Shown here: in pieces, positions 24,282 through 33,333 of the stretch
Position numbering within the stretch: position 1 is the first letter of the stretch
Layout of the letters: each line of letters starts with the position of its first letter
Source: JAKZRT01 sp965247915
GTDB lineage: Bacteria > Pseudomonadota > Alphaproteobacteria > Rhodobacterales > Rhodobacteraceae
Length of the DNA stretch: 64,000 bases
Direction: 5' to 3'
NCBI GenBank assembly: GCA_965247915.1
Contig: OZ252048.1
Coordinates: forward strand, 1,550,001 to 1,614,000
The notes under the pieces: model-generated
Databases searched by the model: none
Seen by the model: the letters and a program-made list of their open reading frames with translations, nothing else
Told to the model about the DNA's origin: nothing
Translations under genes and position numbers: made by a program

Positions 24282-25142
24282 TTAGAGTTTATTCACCGGC
24301 ACTTTCAGAAAGACGGTGCCATCGTTTTCGGGCTCGGGCATCTGACCCGCCCGCATGTTCACCTGGAACGAAGGAACAATCAACTTTGGCATGCCAAGCG
24401 TCGCGTCCCGGTCCTCGCGCATTTTCACGAATTCCTCGCGGCTTTTGCCCGCCACATGCACGTTCATCGCTTTTTGCTCGCCCACCGTGCTTTCCCAGGC
24501 AAATTCGTCCCGGCCTGGCGCCTTGTAGTCGTGGCACACAAATATCCGCGTTTTGTCGGGCAGGGCGAGAATGCGCTGCACGCTGGCATACATCACCTCG
24601 GCCGAGCCGCCGGGAAAATCACATCGCGCGGTGCCGAAGTCGGGCATGAAAAGCGTGTCGCTGACAAATGCGGCGTCGCCGATGACATAGGTCATGCAGG
24701 CCGGCGTGTGGCCGGGCGTGTGCATCACGTCACAGCGCAACTGCCCGATCATGACGCTGTCGCCCTCGCCAAAGAGCTGGTCAAACTGCGACCCGTCGCG
24801 CTGAAATTCGGTGCCTTCGTTGAAAACCTTGCCAAAGACATCCTGCACGATAGTGATATTCTTCCCGATCCCGATCCTGCCGCCCAGTTGTTCCTGAAGA
24901 TAGGGAGCCGCCGAATGGTGATCGGCGTGAACGTGGGTCTCAAGTATCCATTCTATTTTCAGTCCCAGATCGCGGACATGGCCGATCAGCGCGTCGGCGG
25001 ATGTGGTGTTGGTGCGGCCGCTGGCATAGTCGAAATCCAGAACCGAATCGATAATTGCCGCCGATGATCCGTTCGGGTCGCGCGCTATGTAAGATATTGT
25101 GTTCGTGTCATAATCAAAGAACGACTGGATTATCGGGTCCAT
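24282..25142 (-). CDS. blh: Persulfide dioxygenase-like metallo-beta-lactamase fold protein (Blh/ETHE1 type)
   Basis: A 286-residue MBL-fold enzyme. The metal motif is THVHADHHSAAPYL (HxHxDH), with further ligands in HTPGHTPACMTYV and CHDYKAPGRDEFAW, the ETHE1-type Asp/His positions. ETHE1 enzymes oxidise glutathione persulfide to sulfite; the Blh subgroup sits in bigR-regulated hydrogen sulfide detoxification operons. Here it is first in the unit blh / YeeE / YeeE / DUF442. The ArsR-type regulator BigR, usually first, is absent; upstream is an AT-rich promoter region (25143-25210) and then a divergent pseudogene. Confidence 0.87.
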   Translation of the reverse strand: MDPIIQSFFDYDTNTISYIARDPNGSSAAIIDSVLDFDYASGRTNTTSADALIGHVRDLGLKIEWILETHVHADHHSAAPYLQEQLGGRIGIGKNITIVQDVFGKVFNEGTEFQRDGSQFDQLFGEGDSVMIGQLRCDVMHTPGHTPACMTYVIGDAAFVSDTLFMPDFGTARCDFPGGSAEVMYASVQRILALPDKTRIFVCHDYKAPGRDEFAWESTVGEQKAMNVHVAGKSREEFVKMREDRDATLGMPKLIVPSFQVNMRAGQMPEPENDGTVFLKVPVNKL

Positions 25143-25362
25143 GTTTTACCTTCGCTTCGGCTGGAATATAAAAAATCGATTATGGCATCACAAGACCGGC
25201 GGCTTTGACCGGTTTCACGGTGGATTATCCGAGTTTCGCTCAAGGCCATCTTACACTCGCGCAGGCGCAGGATGCCACGAAAGATCGGCCAGCGCCGAAA
25301 AACATGGGTTTGAATCGGCGCGCGGCGTTGATTTGCCGGGCCGCGGCTGGAACTATGGGGCC

Positions 25363-27548
25363 ATGTCAGTGGCGCAGGATATTGGCGATCGGACCGGCGC
25401 GAGCGGCATCGACCTCAGCCGCGACGGACCGATCCAGGTGTTGTGCCTTGATGCGCCGCCGGTGAATGCGCTGGGCCGGGCGGTGCGGCAGGGGCTGTGG
25501 GATGGGGTTGCCCGGGCGCTGGCGGACGACAGCGTCAAGGGCATCCTGATCGAAAGCGCGGGCCGGTCGTTTTCGGTCGGGGCTGATATCCCGGCAGGCC
25601 GGGCGCCAGCCAGGGAATGCCGGCCCTAGCCTGCCCGACAGCACTCGCGGCCCGAAGTCCACCGGGCCGATCAACATCTCGGCGAACTTAGGGCGGCCCG
25701 AAGCACCGGGGCTGGACATTCATCGAAAATAGCCCCAAGCCGGTCTTGGCGCTTGTCCATGGCCAGACCCTTGGCGGCGGGCTGGAACTGGCGCTGGCGG
25801 CCCATTACCGCATGGCGGTTCCGGGGGCGCAGCTTGGTCTGCCCGAGATCAGGCTTGGGCTATTGCCGGGCGCCGGCGGCACCCAACGGCTGCCGCGGCT
25901 GACCGGGGCCGACCCGGCGCTCGAGATGATGGTGTCGGGAAAGCGGGTCAGCGCCGCACGGGCGGTTGAACTGAAGATCGCCGACCGCTTTGCCGGGGAC
26001 GATCCCCATGCCGATGCGCGCCAATGGCTTTTGCAGATTATCCACAAAGGTCTTGGCCCGTGACCGACCCGCGACCGACGTCGCGGTTTCAAGGATGCGG
26101 CGGCCTATCAAAGCGATTGCAATACCTGGACCGGGGCGCTTGAAGGACGCAAGCCGCAAGCGCTGTCACGCATCGTTGCCTGCGTGCAGGCGGCTTTGCT
26201 GTTGCCGTTCGAGGCCACGGCCTTTGCCGATTGCCTGAAATCCGACACCTCGCGCGCGCTGCGGTATATGTTTCTGGCCCAACGCGCGGCAGTCAGGGCG
26301 GTTCGCGCGTCGCCGCCCGAAGACCTGAAGCGCGTGGGTGTCATCGGTGGCGGACGCATCGGGGCCGGTCTGGCGCGCGCCTGCCTCGATGCGGGCTTGT
26401 CGGTCACGCTGCTGGAACAAGACAGCTATGCCGCCGAAAAGGCCGAACGCAGCGTTGCTGGCGGGTTTGACCGCCACGTTGCGCGCGGCAGGCTGACGTC
26501 CGAGGTGCGCGCCAAGCGCCTGGGCCGGCTGAGCTGCGAGATCGTGGCTTTTTCGCTGAGCGGTGCGCAAATTGTAGTCGAATGCGTCGATGAAGACATG
26601 GCGCTGAAACGGCGCGTGCTGCGCGATGCAGCACAGAGCGTCGGCGAGGCAGTGCCGCTGGCTTCGGCCAGCTCGTGGCTTGATCTTGCCGCACTTGGGG
26701 CCAGCATTCCCGTCGCCGAGCGCTTTTTGGGACTGCATTTTTTGGCCCCCTCGGAAACCGTTCGGCTGGTCGAACTGGTGCCAACATCGGCCACCAGCGA
26801 CGCCGTCGCCGCCGCCGCGGCCGCCTTGGTGCGCCGGTTGGGCAAAGTCGCGGTGCGGACCGGCGCGCGGCCGGGATATATAGTCAATCGCCTGATCGGT
26901 GCGCTGCGCCAAGCGGCGGACATGATGGTCGAAGACGGCGCCGAACCAGCGACGGTCGATGCCGCCTTGACCGGCTATGGGTTTGCCTTGGGTCCCTATC
27001 AGGCGCTGGACCGCGAGGGGCTGGATGTCACCTGGCACCACCGACAGGCGCTGGCTGATCAGCGCGACCCGGGCGCGCGCTATGCCCCGCTGGCAGATCG
27101 CATGGTCGAGGCCGGCTGGATCGGACAGGCAGCGGGGCGGGGGTTTTATCGCTATGGCGAGGGCGCCAAGCCAGCGCCCGATGCGCAGGTTCTGGACCTG
27201 ATCGCGCAGATACGCCGCGAAAAGGGCCTCAGCCCGCGCGCCTTTTCGCCCGCCGAGATCGTGGCGCGTTCGATCGATGCGCCGGCCAACGAAGGCGCGC
27301 GGACCATCGCGAACGGGACCGCCCGGTCGGCGTCTGACATCGACGTGGCGATGGTGCTTGGCGCCGGTTTTCCGCGCTGGAAGGGCGGGCCGATGTTTGC
27401 TGCCGATCTGGGCGGGCTCGTGGGTCTGAGAAAGCGCTTGCAGGGCCGGGTGCCCGAGGCAGCCGAATTCTGGACCCCTGCGCCATTGATCGAGCGGCTG
27501 GTCCGCGAGGGGCGACGCTTTGGCGACGACATCAACGCCGAGCGATAA
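25363..27548 (+). pseudogene. FadJ/FadB-like multifunctional fatty acid oxidation gene, multiply disrupted
   Basis: The ATG at 25363 (MSVAQDIGDRTGASGIDLSR) opens an enoyl-CoA hydratase domain. It is broken by an apparent 88-base insertion at 25591-25678 (GADI | SANLGRPEAPGLDIH rejoin across it), a second frameshift near 25725-25731, and an in-frame TGA at 26061-26063. Between lesions, HGQTLGGGLELALAAHYRM and IRLGLLPGAGGTQRLPRLTG are clear crotonase motifs. From 26184 an intact 3-hydroxyacyl-CoA dehydrogenase part follows (VGVIGGGRIGAGLARACLDA; GLHFLAPSE; PGYIVNRLIG). Alone the dehydrogenase half could still be made, but the bifunctional enzyme is lost. Confidence 0.88.
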
Positions 27549-27583
27549 AGTGTTGAGTTTTCACCGGTATCCGGTTTGCCGGG

Positions 27584-27799
27584 CTACCCCAGAACAATAC
27601 CCAGCACCACCATCATAAGGCCGATCGCCGAGACCGCCAGCGCCCCCATGTTCACCGCGGCAAGGCGTTGCAGCCGCGCCTTCAGCGCCGCGTCGTCCTC
27701 AGCACCGCGGCGCGCCCGGACGGCGGCAAGGATGCAATAGACCAGCAGCGCCACGCCGCCAAGCGCCACCACCGCGCCCGACCAGATCAATACGTCCAT
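27584..27799 (-). CDS. Small two-helix membrane protein
   Basis: A 71-residue protein from the ATG at 27799 (MDVLIWSGAVVALGGVALLV). Two hydrophobic helices (residues about 4-27 and 50-70, ALAVSAIGLMMVVLGIVLG) flank a basic loop VRARRGAEDDAALKARLQRL. It looks like a conserved small inner-membrane protein of Rhodobacteraceae; its function is unknown. It converges on the fadJ-like pseudogene. Confidence 0.65.
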   Translation of the reverse strand: MDVLIWSGAVVALGGVALLVYCILAAVRARRGAEDDAALKARLQRLAAVNMGALAVSAIGLMMVVLGIVLG

Positions 27800-27927
27800 A
27801 ACCGTCCCCCTGGCCCCGAAATTGGCTGCGCATCCGATAGGCGACGCCGGGCCCCTGCGCAACCCCTTGCGGTCGGCCCGCGCCGCCGTTAGGGACGACG
27901 CCCGAACGCTGATGCAAAGGCCCAGTG

Positions 27928-28173
27928 ATGACCGACCAGACTTACCGTGTGACCGCTGACGAACTTCGACAGTTTATCGAGCGTTTTGAAAGGCTTGAGG
28001 CCGAAAAGAGAGACATCGCGGACCAGCAGAAAGAGGTGATGGCCGAGGCCAGGTCGCGCGGCTATGACACGCGGGTCCTGCGCAAGGTCATCGCGCTTCG
28101 GCGTCGCGACGCCACAGATCTGGCCGAGGAAGAGGCGGTTCTGAGCCTTTACAAGGAAGCGCTTGGGATGTGA
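27928..28173 (+). CDS. gapR: GapR family DNA-binding protein (DUF2312)
   Basis: An 81-residue protein (82 if the overlapping GTG at 27925 is used). The ATG has AAAGG upstream. The sequence matches DUF2312/GapR: ADELRQFIERFERLEAEKRD, ADQQKEVMAEARSRGYDTRV, LRKVIALRRRD. In Caulobacter GapR is a tetramer encircling overtwisted DNA ahead of polymerases and helping topoisomerases. No partner genes are adjacent; the iron-transporter permease follows after 35 bases. Confidence 0.93.
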   Translation: MTDQTYRVTADELRQFIERFERLEAEKRDIADQQKEVMAEARSRGYDTRVLRKVIALRRRDATDLAEEEAVLSLYKEALGM

Positions 28174-28208
28174 CCCTGCGCCATGAAATTGCGTAGGGGC
28201 GATCATCA

Positions 28209-29858
28209 GTGACCCGCACCGCATCATCACCGCCGATCCCGCGCGCCGGGGGCCTTTGGCCCGGTGCTCTGGCGCTCGGGATCGCGGCCCTGGTATTCCT
28301 GCCGATTGCAGCGGTCATCTGGCTGGCCTTTTTCCCGCAGGAAAACATCTGGCCGCGCCTGATGGCCACTACGCTGCCGCGATACTTGGGCAATACGCTC
28401 TTTCTGATGATCTTTGTGGGGTTGGGGACGGCGATGATCGGCTCGGCCACCGCCTGGCTGGTGACGCTGTATCGCTTTCCGGGGCGGGCCTGGCTGCAAT
28501 GGGCGCTTTTGACGCCGCTGGCGATCCCGGCCTATGTGGGGGCCTACGCGCTGGTGGATTTCCTCGAATTCGCCGGACCGCTGCAGACGGCGTTGCGCGA
28601 TTGGTTTGGGTGGGACACGTCGCGCGATTACTGGTTTCCGCGCGTGCGCACGCGCGGGTTTGCAGCGCTGGTTCTGACCGCGGCGCTTTACCCATACGCT
28701 TATCTGCTGTCGCGCGCCGCGCTGCGCGAACAATCCGGTGCCGCCTTCGAAGTTGCACGGGCGCTTGGGGCCGGGGGCGCGCGGCTCTTTTGGCGCGTCG
28801 GCCTGCCGCTGGCGCGGCCGGGGCTGGTGGCCGGCGTGGCGATTGCGATGATGGAGACCGTGGCCGATTTCGGCGTCGTCGATTATTTCGCGGTTCAGAC
28901 CCTGACGACCGGCATTTTCGCGACCTGGCTCGAGGCCGGAAACGCCGGTGGTGCTGCGCAAATTGCGCTGGTGGCGCTGGCGGTGATCTTTGTGCTGGTG
29001 GCGCTTGAAAAAATCAGCCGCCGCAACATGCGGTTTCACCAGACCGGACGCCATCGCCGCCCGCTGCAGCCGATGATGCTGACTGGTGGGCGCGGCTGGC
29101 TGGCGGCGCTGGCCTGCGGCCTGCCGGTTCTGGCGGGGTTCGTGTTGCCGGTCAGCGTCATGGCGTCGCACGCGCTTGCCAACGCCCAGGAATGGCTGGA
29201 CCCGCGATTGCTGCGGGCCCTGGGCAACACGCTAGGGGTTGCCGGCGCTGTGGCGGTGGTGACCACGCTGGCCGCCGGTGCGCTGGTCTACGGCGTGCGG
29301 CAGAGCGGGCGTGGCCTGCCGCGGCTGGTGCTGCCCGCCACCGCACTTGGCTATGCCGCCCCGGGCGCGGTTCTGGGGCTCGGGGTGCTGATCCCCATGG
29401 CCGCCGCCGATCACGCGATTGCCGACTGGATTGTCGCCGCCACCGGGTACGAGCCGGGACTGTTGATGACCGGCACCGCATTTGCCATCGTATTCGCCTG
29501 TTCGGTGCGCTTTTTCGCCATTGCCCAGGGGGCCGCGGACGCCGCCATGGGGCGGGTCCCGCCCAGTCTGCCAATGGCGGCGCGGACCCTGGGCCGCACG
29601 TCAACGGGGGTTTTGTGGAGCATCTATGTGCCGCTGATGCGCAGTTCGGTCGGTACTGCGCTGTTGCTGGTCTTTGTCGATACCGTGAAAGAGCTGCCCG
29701 CCACCTTGCTGCTGCGCCCGTTCGATTTCAACACGCTGGCCACGCGCGTCTACGAAAAGGCCTCGCTTGAGCATATCGGACAGGCAGCCCCGCCGGCGCT
29801 TTTGATCTGCGCCGTTGGGCTCGGCGCCGTGGTTTTGCTGGCCCGGTCGCATCGCTGA
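28209..29858 (+). CDS. Iron(III) ABC transporter permease (FbpB/AfuB type)
   Basis: A 549-residue fused permease with two BPD_transp_1 halves of about six membrane spans each. The EAA loops are EVARALGAGGARLFWRVGLP in the first half and AARTLGRTSTGVLWSIYVPL in the second. GNTLFLMIFVGLGTAMIGSA and LGNTLGVAGAVAVVTTLAAG start the two domains. It would move ferric iron or a chelate from a periplasmic binding protein into the cytoplasm. The binding protein and ATPase are not in the window, so it may work with genes elsewhere. It starts at a GTG at 28209. Confidence 0.88.
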   Translation: MTRTASSPPIPRAGGLWPGALALGIAALVFLPIAAVIWLAFFPQENIWPRLMATTLPRYLGNTLFLMIFVGLGTAMIGSATAWLVTLYRFPGRAWLQWALLTPLAIPAYVGAYALVDFLEFAGPLQTALRDWFGWDTSRDYWFPRVRTRGFAALVLTAALYPYAYLLSRAALREQSGAAFEVARALGAGGARLFWRVGLPLARPGLVAGVAIAMMETVADFGVVDYFAVQTLTTGIFATWLEAGNAGGAAQIALVALAVIFVLVALEKISRRNMRFHQTGRHRRPLQPMMLTGGRGWLAALACGLPVLAGFVLPVSVMASHALANAQEWLDPRLLRALGNTLGVAGAVAVVTTLAAGALVYGVRQSGRGLPRLVLPATALGYAAPGAVLGLGVLIPMAAADHAIADWIVAATGYEPGLLMTGTAFAIVFACSVRFFAIAQGAADAAMGRVPPSLPMAARTLGRTSTGVLWSIYVPLMRSSVGTALLLVFVDTVKELPATLLLRPFDFNTLATRVYEKASLEHIGQAAPPALLICAVGLGAVVLLARSHR

Positions 29859-29920
29859 TATTCGGGCCGGGGCTCTGGAACCTTGTGCAAGCGCGCGCGG
29901 GCCGATATGTCGGCCACCGT

Positions 29921-29996
29921 GCCGGTATAGCTCAGCTGGTAGAGCACGTGATTTGTAATCTCGGGGTCGGGGGTTCGAGTCCCTCTGCCGGCACCA
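29921..29996 (+). tRNA. tRNA-Thr (TGT anticodon)
   Basis: A 76-base cloverleaf with CCA. The acceptor stem GCCGGTA pairs with TGCCGGC (one G-U), the D arm is TAGCTCAGCTGGTAGAGC, the anticodon loop TTTGTAA gives TGT, and the T arm is GGGGGTTCGAGTCCC. The sequence right after it changes to AT-rich accessory DNA, so its 3' end may mark the border of acquired sequence, though no integrase is seen. Confidence 0.95.
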
Positions 29997-30352
29997 ATTG
30001 GAGCGATAAGACGCTTAAAATCAATGGCTTGAAAAAAGTAGCCATTCGATCACCCGTATATTCCCCAATAATCGGGTTACATCGTGCAATTATTTTTGAA
30101 GGTCGGCCTTCGGGATTCCCAATTCTTAGTTACACTCTCGAACGGGGTGTGCGACCGTTTGAATCGTTCGAGCGGGGTTTGCTGAGCCAGAAAAGATCCG
30201 ACCCAGGCAGGTCCTCCTGCCGAGCTTGAATCACGTCTTCGGCGAGGAGTGAATCGCTTAACTTCGACTCGCCGAGATGCGGACAAAGCGCCAATTCGCT
30301 GCGGATGCACAATTCTCGGACCTGTTGCTCTGTGCTTCTACACAAGGGTCGT
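29997..30352. other. AT-richer intergenic stretch between tRNA-Thr and IS1182-type element
   Basis: About 355 bases. A minus-strand ORF at 30130-30345 (STEQQVRELCIRSELALCPH, LGESKLSDSLLAEDVIQARQ) has protein-like composition and may be a remnant of a displaced gene, but I do not recognise it. No attachment-site duplicate of the tRNA end was found by eye. Confidence 0.35.
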
Positions 30353-31887
30353 ATTCTGTTGAAAAAGTCTTCTTGATTTTAGATCATCTCGCTGATTCAA
30401 TCTCTGCATTGATGCGGGGGATTGGCGGCGATGTTGGGACCGAAGCAAGAGGCACAGAGCGCGCTTTTCTATGACTTCTCGATAGAAGACCACGTCCCGC
30501 AAGATCATCTGCTGCGGTCGATTGATCGCTTCGTCGATCTGTCCTGCATCCGCCAGCATCTCGCGCCATTTTACAGCTCAACCGGCCGCCCTTCGATTGA
30601 TCCTGAGCTGCTGATCCGCATGCTGCTGGTGGGCTACTGCCTGGGCATCCGCTCGGAGCGGAGGCTGTGCGAGGAAGTGCATCTCAATCTGGCGTATCGC
30701 TGGTTTTGCCGCCTGGACCTGACAGATCAGGTGCCTGACCACTCGACATTCTCAAAGAACCGGCATGGCCGTTTCCGTGACAGTGACCTGCTGCGTCATC
30801 TCTTTGAGACGGTCGTGGCGCGTTGCATTGCCGAGGGGCTGGTCAGTGGCCAGCGCTTTGCGGCGGATGCCAGTCTCATTGAGGCCGACGCAAATAAACA
30901 GAACTCCACCGCCAAAGAAGATTGGGATCACAGCACGATTGACCCCGATGACGCACCTCGTGCGGTGCGGGAATATCTCGACGTTCTGGATGACGCGGCC
31001 TTTGGCGCGGCGACGACCGTTGAACCGAAGTTCACGTCTCACTCCGACCCATCCAGTCAATGGACAGCGGCCCGCAAAGGTCCTGCGTTCTTTGCCTATT
31101 CAACCAATTATCTGATCGATACTGATCACGGTGTCATCGTGGACGTGGAAGCCACACGATCAATCCGACAGGCGGAGGTCGGGTCTGTGCGTACAATGCT
31201 GGATCGGGTCAAAGAAGGGTTTGGCCTGCATCCAGAGCGCATCATTGCTGACACGGCTTATGGTTCAGGCCCCATGCTTGGATGGTTGGTGGATCGCGGC
31301 ATCGCTCCGCATATCCCGGTAATCGACAAAGCTGGCCGAACCGATGGCACCTGGACACGAGCCGATTTTGAATGGGACGCTGAGAACGACCAGTACATCT
31401 GTCCCGAGGGACAGGCGTTGAAGCAGTTCCGCCGCAACTACTCAGACCCCAAGCGTGGCCCGTCCGACAAAGGCACTGCCAAGTATCGCGCGCTGAAACT
31501 GACTTGCCAAAGTTGCCCGTCCAAGGCGCGCTGCTGTCCCAACATGGATGCCCGATCCATCACCCGCGAAGAACACGAAGATGCCAGACAAGTTGCCCGA
31601 GACATCGCAAAAACCAGGCAATATGAAATCTCGATGAAGCTGCGGAAAAAAGTCGAGATGCTGTTTGCTCACCTCAAACGCATTCTTGGCCTTGGACGGC
31701 TCCGATTACGCGGCCCATGCGGCGCAAACGATGAATTCCTCCTCGCTGCCACCGCCCAGAACCTTCGGAAACTGGCCAAGATCTTTCCTGCACCGCAGAA
31801 ACCGCGAACAGCCTGACCAGAAAGGTGTTCGGGCTCACATACAACGGCCACTTTCTGCACCTGCAACACGTTGTTTTTCAACAGAAT
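30353..31887 (+). mobile_element. IS1182/IS5-type insertion sequence
   Basis: About 1.53 kb bounded by the inverted repeat ATTCTGTTGAAAAA (30353-30366) and TTTTTCAACAGAAT (31874-31887), enclosing one long DDE transposase gene. The bases just outside (TCG on both sides, with the repeat shifted by one) could be a short duplication, but the boundary is uncertain by a few bases. Confidence 0.8.
30431..31816 (+). CDS. IS1182-type transposase
   Basis: A 461-residue transposase from ATG 30431 (MLGPKQEAQSALFYDFSIED). An N-terminal DUF772-type domain has IDPELLIRMLLVGYCLGIRS and HSTFSKNRHGRF. The DDE core includes AADASLIEADANKQ (first Asp), IIADTAYGSGPMLGWLVDRG (second Asp) and a C-terminal LFAHLKRILGLGRLRLRGP. 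A cysteine cluster LTCQSCPSKARCCPN lies between, as in many IS1182 enzymes. It appears intact. Confidence 0.92.
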   Translation: MLGPKQEAQSALFYDFSIEDHVPQDHLLRSIDRFVDLSCIRQHLAPFYSSTGRPSIDPELLIRMLLVGYCLGIRSERRLCEEVHLNLAYRWFCRLDLTDQVPDHSTFSKNRHGRFRDSDLLRHLFETVVARCIAEGLVSGQRFAADASLIEADANKQNSTAKEDWDHSTIDPDDAPRAVREYLDVLDDAAFGAATTVEPKFTSHSDPSSQWTAARKGPAFFAYSTNYLIDTDHGVIVDVEATRSIRQAEVGSVRTMLDRVKEGFGLHPERIIADTAYGSGPMLGWLVDRGIAPHIPVIDKAGRTDGTWTRADFEWDAENDQYICPEGQALKQFRRNYSDPKRGPSDKGTAKYRALKLTCQSCPSKARCCPNMDARSITREEHEDARQVARDIAKTRQYEISMKLRKKVEMLFAHLKRILGLGRLRLRGPCGANDEFLLAATAQNLRKLAKIFPAPQKPRTA

Positions 31888-32235
31888 CGTCGGATTGATG
31901 ACGTTCGCTGCAGGAGCGAAGACTGATAAACCGTTCCCTAAACCGGCCATTTATTCTGGAATTTGTGACGTGGCCGATCAACGCCCGCTGCGCGGACATT
32001 TCTGCCTATCGGTCAATGGGTAGTTCGCTGTGAAAATGTGACCAGATGGCGCACAAATATCAACGAGCCAAAGCTAACCGCGCAATGACAGCTTGCAAAC
32101 GAGCACATTTACTTCGATTTGCGCGCAGCAAAGCGCTGGCTTTTCGATCCAGACCAATCGATTCTAAAAATGCACCGTCGGCGGAATTAGGCATGAATAT
32201 TCTACCGGGATAGGTGTAGCCGTGAGGTGATATTG
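31888..32235. other. Intergenic stretch between two insertion sequences
   Basis: About 350 bases between the IS1182-type element and IS3 copy 2. I see no credible gene, RNA or repeat in it; it is probably residual host or older mobile DNA. Confidence 0.5.
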
Positions 32236-32277
32236 TGAGCTACTCCCCAACCGTTGGACAGTATTTGGCGCAATCTA

Positions 32278-33333
32278 AAGCGGTTTGCGTTTGATGTGAA
32301 TCGAAAGGGGATTCCCAAAGTGTTGTTTGTCTGATTCATTTCCCGTGAGGAGGTGGAGCATGGGCAAACCGTATTCTTTGGATCTTCGGCAGCGGATATG
32401 CGGGTATATTGCGGCCGGAAACTCTTGTCGCGCTGCGGGGCGGGTTTATGGCGTCAGTGCAGCGACGGCGGTGCGTTATGCGGCGGATCAACGTGAGCGG
32501 GGCGAGGTCACACCCAAGCCACAGGGCAGGCCAGCGGGCCGGTTTGGCAAGCTGGCACCGCATGCGGGTTTCCTGATCGAGATTGTCCGGGCTGAACCGG
32601 ACATAACATTGCAGGAACTTGCGGGTGCGCTTGCGGAGACGCACGGCGTGAGCGTTCAGCTCTCCTCAATCCACCGGGCTCTGGAACGCGCAGGGTTTTC
32701 ATATAAAAAAAGGACTTGTCGCGCAGGAACGTGACCGGCCCGCCCTGCATAAGGCGCGAAGGGAATGGATCAGCCGCCGCCAGCCGCGCATGCGCGCCGA
32801 ACCGCACAGGCTGGTATTCATCGATGAAACCGCCGTCAAAACCAACCTCACCCGGTTGCGCGGGCGCAGCTTCAGGGGTGAGCGGCTTTATGGCACCGCA
32901 CCCTTTGGAAAATGGGGCACGCAGACCTTCATCGCCGGGCTGACCCATAACGCGCTGATTGCACCCTGGGTGATCAGCGGCGCAATGGATGGATCGGCGT
33001 TCGAGACTTATATCGAGACCCAGCTTGCGCCTGCGCTGGACCCTGGAACTGTGGTCATTCCCGACAATCTTTCCACCCACAAAAGCCACCGCGCGGCACA
33101 GGCGTTGAGGGCGCGCGGATGCTGGTTCTTGTTCCTGCCACCCTACTCCCCGGATCTAAACCCGATCGAAATGGCGTTCTCAAAGTTGAAAGCTCACCTG
33201 CGAAGGGTTGGAGCAAGAACCTTCGATGCCCTCTTTGACGCCCTCAGCGACATTTGTGATCTCTTCGACCCTGACCAATGCTGGAACTTCCTCAAGGCCG
33301 CGGGATATGCCTCAGATTAAATGCAATATGCTT
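32278..33333 (+). mobile_element. IS630-family element inserted into IS3 copy 2
   Basis: A 1056-bp element flanked by TA dinucleotides (32276-32277 and 33334-33335), the target duplication of the IS630/Tc1-mariner group. The terminal inverted repeats are AAGCGGTTTGCGTTTGA and, from the other end, AAGCATATTGCATTTAA. Comparing with uninterrupted IS3 copy 1 gives the exact empty site CAATCTAAGC. It carries a transposase gene split in two frames. Confidence 0.92.
32360..33320 (+). CDS. IS630 family transposase, two frames joined at an A7 run
   Basis: The first frame from 32360 (MGKPYSLDLRQRICGYIAAG) is an HTH region ending at a stop near 32732. The second frame carries the DDE domain: LVFIDETAVKTNLTR (Asp), VVIPDNLSTHKSHRA (Asp), FLPPYSPDLNPIEMAFSKLK (Glu). 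Joining FSYKK of the first to GLVAQERDRPALHKARREW of the second needs a +1 (or -2) shift at seven A residues (32706-32712). This may be programmed slippage, known in IS630 relatives, or an inactivating indel. Confidence 0.8.

Noticed and set aside
29921..30352. Genomic-island integration site at tRNA-Thr(TGT)
   Set aside because: Composition changes after the tRNA, but I found no integrase and no repeat of the tRNA 3' end downstream within the window.
30353..31887. A clean target duplication for the IS1182-type element
   Set aside because: TCG can be read on both sides, but only by shifting the inverted-repeat boundary by one base, so the duplication is not established.
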